Part shown: piece after piece, positions 1 through 9,741 of the stretch
Numbering within the stretch: the stretch's first letter is position 1
How the letters are laid out: each line of letters begins with the position of its first letter
From: Dryomyza anilis
Taxonomy: Eukaryota > Arthropoda > Insecta > Diptera > Dryomyzidae
Assembly: GCA_951804985.1 (NCBI GenBank)
Contig: OX638134.1
Coordinates: 6,890,790 to 6,954,789 of the forward strand
Direction of reading: 5' to 3'
DNA length: 64,000 nucleotides
Translations under genes and position numbers: made by a program
Notes under the pieces: model-generated
The model's database searches: none
What the model saw: the letters and a program-made list of their open reading frames with translations, nothing else
What the model was told of the DNA's origin: nothing

Positions 1-6
1 TCTTAC

Positions 7-94
7 TCTGTTTGCGTTTGCTGCCGTTGCACCTGCTGTTAATGTTGCTTGTGGCAGCGTAATGCTACAGCGCTCATCATCATCATTCATGTTG
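7..94 (-). CDS. Partial gene: short first coding exon, unrecognised protein
   Basis: Read on the minus strand, a pyrimidine-rich acceptor (tttttatttacag) is followed by CAAC-ATG, a good fly start context, at 90-88. An open frame of 28 codons (MNDDDERCSITLPQ..., then Ala/Thr/Asn-rich) ends at AACAGA followed by GTAAGA, a good donor, at 6-1. This looks like the second exon of a gene, carrying the start codon behind a 5' UTR intron and continuing off the left edge in phase 0. The acidic, low-complexity N-terminus gives no family assignment. The exon is short, so chance agreement of acceptor, start and donor cannot be excluded. Confidence 0.4.
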
Positions 95-404
95 CTGTAA
101 ATAAAAAGTAGAAATTGAAAAAATTTAGTTTTGATTTTTCTGATACGATTTGAATTGTTTTTTTAAAATGTGTTGAGTGTGTTATTGCCAAATTTTCTCT
201 CATTTCATATGGAAAACGTCAATTTCTCAACGATTTTTGATTAAATGATTGATATTATTTACTAAAATATTAAATTATTGAATAGCATTCTTATAAAGAG
301 CATATTTAAGATTTAATAAATGTAGTAATTTCTTATTTTAATCAATAACATTAAAAATTGGTATTTGTAAAAAATGTTTTTGGTTAGTTTTACTCCCAGT
401 GTTT
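95..404. other. AT-rich non-coding stretch
   Basis: No supported gene or RNA. If the exon at 7-94 is real, this is intron upstream of it. Confidence 0.5.
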
Positions 405-1460
405 TACTATCAGCCAAAGGGGCGAATGTGTAATTTTTGACATTTGCGTTTTTTTTAATGTAGTTTTTCCTCAAGTATACTGTGCAAAACTCGTGTGTGG
501 TTTTGTTGGATTTTTTAAAAAAATGAATTTTTATCATTTGCAAGAAAAATGTTTGGCAAAATATTTTTAAATAATGATGGAAATCGATAGGTGCTTTAAA
601 AACAAACGATTAACGACTTTACACCAGTATTTTATCTTGCTCCAATAAAAAGTTATAGCAAAAAAACGAAAACTCTGCTATAATTCTTTATTGGTGCAAG
701 AAAAAATAGTGATGTAACGGCAGTATTTGTTTGTTTTTAAAGCACCTATCGATCTCCATCATTATTTTAAAATATTTTTTTTTTAATTTTTATCATTTGC
801 ACGAAAAAATGTTTGGCAAAATATTTTTAAATAATAATGCCAATCGATAGGTACTTTAAAAACCAACAACTAACGCTTTTACACCACTATTTTATCTTGC
901 ACCAATAAAGAGTTATAGCAAAAAAATGAAAAGATTCCCTTTTGGCATGACAAGATTTTCCATTTTTCAAATTTCTTCGTTTTTTGCTATAACTCTTTAT
1001 TGGTGCAAGAAAAAATAGTGATGTAACGGCAGTATTTATTTGTTTTTAAAGCACCTATCGATCTCCATCATTATTTTAAAATATTTTTTATCATTTGCAC
1101 GAAAAAATGTTTGACAAAATATTTTTAAATAATAATGTCAATCGATAGGTACTTTAAAAACCAACAACTAACGCCTTTAATTTACTATTTTATATTGCGC
1201 AAATAAAGAGTTATAGCATAAAAAACAAAAATAATTGCATTTTGGTCAGAATATTGCCTCACAAAATCCGTATTTATAATTCAGTAAGTTGTCCAAATCC
1301 AAAGATATTTTATATACGTTATAATAATTGATGAATAAACCAAAATAACAAAAAAAATTGAAAAGAAAATAAATTTTACTAATTTTTAAAGCACTTCAAA
1401 CTTTAAGATATGATTTCCCAACATTTTTAGAAATGCGAATGTGTCCCTTTGGCAAGACAG
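405..1460. repeat. Nested cluster of inverted-repeat (MITE-like) units
   Basis: Three related units follow one another. Each begins with a motif like ATCGATAGGTGCTTTAAAAA and the first two end with its inverse TTTTTAAAGCACCTATCGAT (about 580-760 and 840-1065). The third (from about 1137) runs into a different 3' part. The whole cluster is bounded by inverted GCCAAAGGG ends (about 411 and 1445). The third unit is closely similar to 22600-22940, so this is a dispersed family. No transposase is encoded, which suggests a non-autonomous DNA element. Confidence 0.7.
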
Positions 1461-4400
1461 TAACGATATTATTTATTTTATTTTTTTTTATCAATTTATT
1501 AGAGATGTAACAATTCTGTTGTAGACGATTTATTGTATTTTTGTTTAATATATTTTTTATAATGCATTAAAGATTCATTTTGTGTGAACAATTCTGTTAT
1601 AAACTTTGCATTCTCATGTTTTTTAATATTTGAATGCCATTTTAATGTTTAGAATTGAATTTTCGTAATGTCTGTGAAGAAATTATATATTTTTCCTTTA
1701 AAATATTTTAGCATATTCCATAAAATTTGTCAAGTGCATTAAAATTGTCATTTATATTATTTTACAAAAAAAAACATTTAATATAAATGAAAACTTATAT
1801 ATTTCCCACTTAACACAAATGAAAACAGTGTTCGTGAATCCCCTTAATATATTTATAGAATAGTGAATAAGTTTGTTATAAATAAATATGCACTACACAT
1901 TTGCTTTAAATTTTATTGTATAAGATGTGAAGATTTAGTATTGTTTAAAATTCCACAAATTCCACTAGACAGAATAAGAAAAATGTTCAAAATGTTTAAT
2001 ACCATATATTAGTTAAAAGAAATGTAGTAATTTTGATTGTGAATTTGCATTGCTATAAACATTTTTTTTTTTTTTCAACATTAAATCTGCTAAAATGAGA
2101 AAGAAATTTAGTAATTTTGATTATAAATTTGTTATATGTTGTACTGCATTGCCATAAACATTTTCTTTTTTATACATTAAACTAATTCAAACATAGACTA
2201 ATTCGAAATTAGTCTCAAATAACAAAACATTTCAAGTTTAGCACTACACTTCTTGAAAACTAATTAGAATATTTTCATTACTTTAAATATTAAAATTCGC
2301 CTTAGCCTTAGAGAACATTTGAGTTTAATTACAAAAGTAATTCCGTAATTTAATATTAATCTAAAAAGTTAAAAATTGTTTGCAATTTTTCTAAAAAGCA
2401 TTATGTGATAACAAACAAAACTGCGTATGCAGTCCAAAATCAGCAGCATCGAATGATATAGAAATGTTGTCTGGGATGCTTATACAAAACTGGTGTTGAT
2501 TAGTATTATCAAATTTAAATGCATGAGAAAAAAAATGTTCAATTACACTTTATAAAAATCAAGGTTTATGCCAGCAGCGAATGTGTATAATACATAGAGT
2601 TCTTCTACAGGTAATTTGTCTAGCGCTTACGTCATATTCAAATTTAAACATTGAATATAAAACAATATTTTTATTAATAGAGATTTTTTTCCACTTTCAG
2701 CGATGAAGCCATTGGAGCAACTTAAAATAAAAAATAAAAAACAATACTAATAACTGTCACAAGTAGGTGTGCCGGTTTTTGATTTTAAATCATAAAAAAA
2801 ATTGTTTGATTTATTAATTGTTGACTTTTGATATCGCTTGATAAGTTTTCTTTTACATTATCACGCATTTTGTGAATTGCCCTTCATTGTAACTTCATTT
2901 ATTCAACATCGCCACCACATATTATAAAGAACTCTTTGTATTATACATACTATCTGCATTTAAGTATACATTTTGTGTTATTGTGGCATGTTACATTAAA
3001 GCTTTCAATCAACTATCGAACAAATTTGTATGTAAATTAACAAACACATGTGCTGGAATAAATTTACACACTACCCAAAAAGTGTAGTACATATTAATGA
3101 ATTTCAATGAATTCAATCCGTTTGTTTTGATTTAAACGATTTGAATTCGTATGGAAGACACTTTTTAGTATTGTGACTTTGAATTTAAAATCATTTGTTT
3201 TACAAATTTGATATAAAATTTGATTGAAAGTGAAACATAATCGTAGATTTTAAATTTGATTCGAAACTTCACAGAAATTTCTTTTGAAATATATCCAAAC
3301 CGTTTGCTTTGTCTTGAACAAATTGCATTCTTTCGGAATAATCGTTTTTCTTTTTTGATTGAATTCTAAACCAATTTCATTTTTCATTTTGAATATAACA
3401 TATTTGAATTCGTTTTCACAGTACACAATATTGTGTTTCAAATAAGTTCAAATCGCCTATTTTTGCCTTGCACGATTTGAATGCTTTCTGAATTTTTATT
3501 TTTTTATGTAGTGAGAACAAAATCGAATTCAATAATCCCGCATTTAATTCTTTCGAAAACACTTTTTTTTCTCTATGTAATCCAATGTTTGTTCAGAAAA
3601 TTTAAAATGTTGTGTTTTTTTATATTTTTATTTTATTATTAAAGTTTTATATTATTAAAGTTAAAATTGTTCAATGTTTATAAAATATGTATATATTTTT
3701 TATATGATGTTGGTACACACGTTTATATTTATATTTTTCCTTTTATTTGTAAAATAATTAATAATTTTTGAATTTTTATATTTGATTCTTTCCAGTATTT
3801 ATTTTTTATTTAACTTTTTTTTAAACAATTAGCACATTATAAATAATTCACATTCACCTGGACGCAAGTCTATAATACATAATAATTACACTTTTATATA
3901 CAAAAAAAAAATAAAACAAACAGAAAATTAAAAAAAAAATCGTTGCAGACGTCTAAACAATGTCGCTGTCGTTGTTAAAATGTGCGAAATTTAACAGCGT
4001 CAAACCCTAAGCAAACGCAGGCCACATTAAGGGCAGCTCAGGTAAAAAGAGTATTATACAAGCAGCATACAAAATAGACCACCATGTTACCTGAAGTATA
4101 ATAAAAAAAAAGTTGTAGTTTTAGGCCAGCAAGCAAATCTGCTACTTTACATCTCAAGTATTTCAAAGAAAAAATTGACTACCTAATTATTGGATTTTAT
4201 GACATCTTAAGCTGGCGCAATTTACATTGCCAACAGTTGCAATATTTAGTTTAAATATTATGGTTTATATTGTAAATATCAGTTAAAATCAAGCATTTGC
4301 ATTTTCTCTGCAAAATCGCCTGAAACCATAATGTATTAGCAGAACAGAAGCAATTTATTGGCAAGGAGAAAATTCGTTTAGAAAAACCAACGAGTAGCGG

Positions 4401-4612
4401 ATACTCGCCGGCAGAGTTTGCATGCGCCGAACGGCTCAAAGGCGGGTAAGCCAAGCCGTTGTCAATTTTGAACAGTTACCGATAAGATTTCGAGAATTGA
4501 AATCATATACAATAACCCCTATAAAAATCGAAAATAATACATAAAGAGCCAGCGCCTCTTTCGTTACGGTTACAGTTTCAATGATTACAGGAGATTTATA
4601 AGTGTTTAAAGT
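1461..4612. other. AT-rich intergenic/intronic DNA, no gene seen
   Basis: Long poly-A/T-rich sequence with short unsupported reading frames. Around 3100-3560 there is a loose recurrence of TTTGAATTCG-like words. Around 4370-4470 there is a short patch of more balanced composition. Neither has recognisable coding or RNA content. Confidence 0.5.
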
Positions 4613-5070
4613 AGGGCTGTGTTATTAATCAAATTTTTTGATTAATGAAATTTCTGATTAATTGATTAATCAAGATTTTCGATTAATCAGTGCATTGATT
4701 AATCAATTAATCAGAATTTTGATTAATCAAAATTGTGATTAATTGATTAATCAGCTTTTTGATTAATCATAATTTCAGATTAATTAATTTCTTCATTACC
4801 AAATATTTAAAAATACTTTACTATATGGTTATTGAACATTGGAAACACTTCCTTTAATTTTTTTAATTATTTTAAAAATAAATTTTCACTTTCTTTAAGT
4901 TCACAATATGTTAAAATGTTGTTGAATAAAATTATTTTATTTTCAATTATCCAAAATTCTGATTAATCAATTAATCAGGGTTTCGATTAATCACGGTTTC
5001 TGATTAATTGATTAATCAATTTATCCGGATTCTGATTAATAAATATTTTTTTTTTTTTTTTTTGCTATGT
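4613..5070. repeat. ATTAATCA-rich element with AGGGCTGTG end (copy 1)
   Basis: The copy begins AGGGCTGTG, then carries many GATTAATCA / TGATTAAT words in both directions around a single-copy core (about 4800-4935). It ends in a poly-T run near 5048-5064. The core and the ATTAATCA words recur at 16735-17025, where the opposite end reads CACAGCCCT. The two copies therefore define an inverted terminal motif. Probably a non-autonomous DNA element. Confidence 0.6.
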
Positions 5071-5234
5071 TCAAAATCTTGAACAAAAAAAAAACTAAGA
5101 AACGAATCATCAAAAATGATTAATAATATTTCATATATAAAAATAGATGAAGATATTAAATTTTTTGTCTAAAATTTCCAACACATGTTATGAGTCTTTT
5201 AATACTACTGAATGTGTTATATTTTTGAGTATTA

Positions 5235-5469
5235 GGGCCCTATAATGACTGGCGAAGCGAATGTAGTTGGCGAAGCGAACGTAAAAAAGCTATCACAGCA
5301 TCCATTCGCCAGACTTCATTCGCCAGTAAAAAGGAAACTAAAACGAACGTAAAAATCAGGCGAACGTAGAAATCATTCGCCTGAACTTCATTCGTCTGGC
5401 GAATGAAGTTCAGGCGTTCGTTCGTTCGCTTCGCCAAGTTCATTCGCTTCGCCAGTCATAATAGGCCCC
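5235..5469. mobile_element. 235-bp MITE with TTA target duplication (Harbinger-like)
   Basis: The ends are inverted repeats: the left begins GGGCCCTATAATGACTGG and the right, reverse-complemented, begins GGGGCCTATTATGACTGG; both continue into CGAAGCGAATG. The element is flanked on both sides by TTA (5232-5234 and 5470-5472). A 3-bp TTA/TAA duplication and GC-rich ends are typical of PIF/Harbinger elements. The interior repeats GGCGAA/TTCGCC words. No coding capacity. Confidence 0.8.
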
Positions 5470-5860
5470 TTACCCTCATATATGAGCATTTAAAAGAATC
5501 CAAAAAGGCTCCACTGTACACCATTTTTGAAACCCTCGTATTTATTTATGAAACCCTCATATTTATTAAGAGACTTGATACTTTTTAGAAACCACAATTA
5601 CTTTATATTCGGTGTTTTCCCTCTTCAAAATACATAAAGATCAGCATCTTAAGTTGTGTACATGTTTTTTTAGTCCAGATATGCGACAATTTACATCCAT
5701 TTCAAGGAAAATTCATCAAATATGTATATTTCTGTTGTACTTACACAAATAAAATTAATTTTTATTTTTTCTGAGTGCTCATAAAACACTAAAAAATAGG
5801 ACTTCTTTATATTTCCAATTTCAGAGCGCTCCTAATTTCTTAATGGATTTAATTTACTTA

Positions 5861-6007
5861 AGCCGAGTTTACACGATAGAGAAAATAGCTAGGATAGAGC
5901 AAAAAATCTCATTGAGTTGTAAAAACACTACATAGATCTCCACGGTAAGGAGCTCTACGGTAGATTTCTCTATCTCTAGCTAATTTATCTATTGTGTATT
6001 CGAGCCT
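5861..6007. mobile_element. 147-bp MITE with about 40-bp imperfect terminal inverted repeats
   Basis: The left end reads AGCCGAGTTTACACGATAGA and the right end, reverse-complemented, reads AGGCTCGAATACACAATAGA; the similarity continues through AGCTAG...GATAGAG. TTA flanks both sides (5858-5860, 6008-6010), again the Harbinger-type duplication. No coding capacity. Confidence 0.7.
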
Positions 6008-6227
6008 TTAGAGTGTAGAACCAATTTTTGGATAAAGGTTTTTAATTTATTTAACGCTTTTGGTTGTAAAATTATAACGGATATCGGTTATGGTTAATAT
6101 ATCAATTTTGGTGACCCGTCTTTGAAGGGATTTCTCGAATGAATTTATCGAAATTTTGTCAAATGTAGTGTTAAACTATTTTTCAAGTTGCATAAACTAC
6201 TATATACAATTTTTGATTAGAGAATAA

Positions 6228-6374
6228 TGCATGATTTACATGCTATCACTGGTTTCCACTCGTCATCCCCTGGTTATCACGGAGTAATACCGAAAGTTGA
6301 AATATTTGAAATTTTTTTATCACTCGTTATCACAACGAAATAGTGATGACGAGTGATGGCATGGAAATCATGCA
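6228..6374. repeat. 147-bp inverted-repeat element
   Basis: A 23-bp terminal repeat starts TGCATGATTTACATGCTATC on the left. The reverse complement of the right end is TGCATGATTTCCATGCCATC, continuing ACT. Related words (CGTCATCACTATTTCGTTGTGAT; ATGCTATCGTTC) recur at 26850-27460. Likely a small non-autonomous element family. Confidence 0.6.
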
Positions 6375-8320
6375 CAAATCTATTCTTCGTGACGCCGAAT
6401 AGTTCTCGCAATTAGTCACAAAAAAACCGCGGCTGTGATATCTCCCTATGCTTTAATGTCGGTTTTAACCAGGCTATGATATGCAAATGTTTAGCCGCCG
6501 CCGTTCATTAATGTTCGGCACAGACCTCTGCCAGCTACTCGTCGCCGCAACAAAAAAATGTGTGTAGGTGGCAACCCATTTGTTGACAACTGCAAAACAA
6601 CACCCGCACTCTGTGGGGTCGGTCAAAAGGGTCCAATTTTCAGAGAAAAAATTAGGAGCAAAAGGGGAATTCAGCATTTTTCTGTATAATAGTAAAAAAT
6701 TTAAAAATTTACAACTATAATAAATAAAACTTAAAATAGTTAAGAAATATTAAAGCATTTTAAAAATGAAAAAACATTTTTTTTTTACACAAATTCACAA
6801 TTTTTCAATAGTTATTACACTTCTATTACGTAGTCACTAAAACACGTTTTAATGTTGATTTTGTTCTTACTTTTTTTTTTTTTTGTTGTTAATTTTCTTT
6901 TTGTTATTTACATTTTTATTTTACCGCTTTTTACTGTTTTTCTTTTTGTTTATTAACTTTATTAAAAATTCTAAATGCCATGAAATTTAAGCTGCCATCG
7001 TTGCACACTTTTTCCTGTTATTTTTAATGCGCTCCACTTTTAGCTGTTATTCGTAGAGAAATTATATATTTTTCACGGGGCGCTATGGAAAAGAGATGGC
7101 AATATACACACACTATACATTACGAAAAATCAAATATGGCGTCCAATAAAATTTTCACTGCTGCGGACAGACATGCCAGCCCTAGCAATGCTGTTACAGC
7201 TTTTCAATTTTTTCAACTCACAATTTCTATGATATTTTGCGCATTTTTCATTTACATTTAATAAAACACATTAGTGCTTGCACTTAACTAGCGTTTAACG
7301 TTTAATTAATTCAATTGCGTTCTTTTAATATGCGCTAATTTTCCGAATTTCTACACATACTTGGCAACCGAACAATCTCTAATTTTTCCGCAACGCAAAT
7401 AATATATACGTCAGTGTCATGGCAGCCACCTTTTGAAATAAATTCCACATGTGGGATTTTTGAATGACGGTGAAAAGTGGGTTTTGCATTGGGAATTAAT
7501 GGGTTTTTTTAGGGAATGAATAGAATGGAATATAATTGATTTCGCTAAACAGAGATGAAAAAGAAATCATTTCAAAACAAAATTGTAAGCTGAAATGAAA
7601 CGAATCTACCCGAGAAATCATTCCGTAGCGAGTCCGTCAAAATCAGTCCGTCTTCTACAGTCCATAAATCAGAAATCCGTCATTGCATATACCATTACGG
7701 AATGGTCAAATTGTTGACTCTGAATGATTCCGTACATCTAAATAACTCTGTATGATTTAATTTTGTTTTGTTGTAGTCCTTTATGTAACGTTGAAACAGA
7801 GTACTACATCATTTTTCCTCTTATACGCCAAATGACCGGCATCGTTTTTTTCCGTTATTAGTTTTCTTTTTAAATTTATATTCAATTCATTTGACTTTCT
7901 GAACGGAAACAATGATCTCGGTGAAGATCAGATGACGATCATTCGAAAATGTCGTTCAAATTTTTACGCATAATTATTCTTTTCCATTAATAAATAATTT
8001 GTTGTTGCAATAGAGTCGACCTATATTTACTATCTTTTGAGTCGACTTTATGTCGTTTATTAGTTTTCAGTCTAACCAATAAACTAAAAAATTCCGTTAT
8101 TGGTTACGCTGATTGTTTTTCACATATATAGACTTGATTTAATTTTTGGTGAAAAAAAGAATTTTTAATGAAAAATGGATTTTTTTTGTAGAAGAATATC
8201 GAAATCGATCTTCGAATTTTCGAACAGAAATTGTGGAGGAATTTGGCAGCACTATCCGAAATGAGAGAGAGACAACGAGGCAACAAAAACTAGTGATGAC
8301 ATATATCGATACTTTTAGGT
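6375..8320. other. Intergenic region with two patches of balanced composition, no gene recognised
   Basis: 6470-6680 and 7000-7440 have more balanced base composition than their surroundings and could hold promoter or enhancer sequence, for example for the minus-strand exon at the left edge. 7600-7740 repeats TCCGT/ACGGA words, like the element at 13246-14952. No reading frame here matches a family I know. Confidence 0.35.
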
Positions 8321-9453
8321 ACCCAGCAAAAAATCGCTAACCGGTAGTCATCGATATTTAGAACTGATTCGCACACTATCAAAAAAATGTGCTTATTCAC
8401 AAACACATCGGAAGCAGACTTTCTTCCAACGTCATAGGTGAGAAAGGGATAGCAATAGGTTTGATTTTTGTTTATGTTTTCCATCAAAACAAAATGTCTT
8501 GTTATAGTAGGTAAAAGCCAAAGGAAAATAAAGGGAAAAGAATTAAAGTGATTTTAACAATTGTCAAATAATAAAATTAGTCAAAATTTAAATTCGTGAC
8601 ACACATCGAGCACATTGGCGCACATTCGGGTAGTCTTCCAAGGCATTGTAGGGCAAAAAATGCACACCGCGCCGCTGGAGTTGTTATGCAGATGCGGAGT
8701 CGCCATTCACTAGCATGTCTGGATGCAAATTTCTTCACTAAACATAAGCAAGAATCAGGCGCTGGATGCAGGACAACACATTGGCCAGGTACGTGGTCTG
8801 CAAAAATATGACTACTGTTACTGCAAAAATATTACTAAACTTCTGTCATAGAGCACTTTGAAAATTCAGGAATGACAACTAATTAAGATCTGGGCAACAA
8901 AATAATTAAGTGCTTCAAGAAGGAGAAAATCAAATTATCAAGCTTCACGTATGCACGTGTTTATGATGCCACCGGCGCTCATACACGTTTCGTACACTCG
9001 ACTTTCTGGTGCTGATCTCCAGCGACACAACGGGAAATTCGTGAAAAAATTTACAACAAGGATCAGAAAGGCGTCTTTAACGACGATGTGGAAATTATGT
9101 TATGATTTTTATTAATTTAATTACTTTTTAAAACAATTGTTTCATATAGTATACTAAATAAAAATATATAAGAAAAAGTAATTATGGCAATACTGTTTTA
9201 TTTTTCTGTAGAATATTTTTTTTGGTCTGGCAATGTGACATAAAAATAGCAAGAGGTGCAAAAGAGACAACAAGATTATTTTTAAATGAGCGCAATGCTT
9301 TAGTTAGAAAGGGATGTCTTGTCACATGTACTTCACACAGATAGGTATCTGCCAGTTACCTTTCTCCCGATGGTAAAACAAAGGTAACCGGCAGAATAAC
9401 CTGCAATTACCAGATAGCTAACCGGTTAGTTACCAGTTATTTTTTTGCTGGGG
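8321..9453. mobile_element. 1.1-kb element with CCCAGCAAAAAA inverted ends
   Basis: The left end reads CCCAGCAAAAAATCGCTAAC. The reverse complement of the right end reads CCCAGCAAAAAAATAACTGG, and both sides then carry AACCGG words. The interior, about 8590-9100, is distinctly less AT-rich and has short broken open stretches in plus frames (for example 8596-8811, and a stretch reading KLSSFTYARVYDATGAHTRF near 8930-9000). I do not recognise the protein. It may be a captured or decayed gene fragment. Confidence 0.5.
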
Positions 9454-9504
9454 GAGAAACAGAACGGAAATTAGTAGTAACGAACGAAACACTGGACATT
9501 CGTA

Positions 9505-9741
9505 AATATTCGATATCGATAATTGACGAAGTATCGAATAAAATAAAAATTATTGGGTACCCAAAAAATGCCTTCACTAACAAAAACAAAAAAACACAGC
9601 TGTCAAAAGGGTCGCAAAGCAAAATTTTGCAAATTCCAAAAAAAATAATTGCACACAAATTTTGCAGTCACCTCAGCAAACAAAATTTCGGCAAAACAAT
9701 TGTGAAAAATAACAAATTGCTTTGTTAAACTATCACACAAG
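9505..9741 (+). promoter_or_regulatory. CSN1b promoter: DRE and E-box
   Basis: A perfect DREF site TATCGATA lies at 9514-9521 and an E-box CAGCTG at 9597-9602, about 220 and 140 bp upstream of the start codon. Both are core-promoter words typical of constitutively expressed fly genes. There is no clear TATA box. The transcription start is inferred to lie between about 9600 and 9720. Confidence 0.6.

Noticed and set aside
6474..6677. 67-codon minus frame in a less AT-rich patch
   Set aside because: No recognised domain, no conserved splice signals around it.
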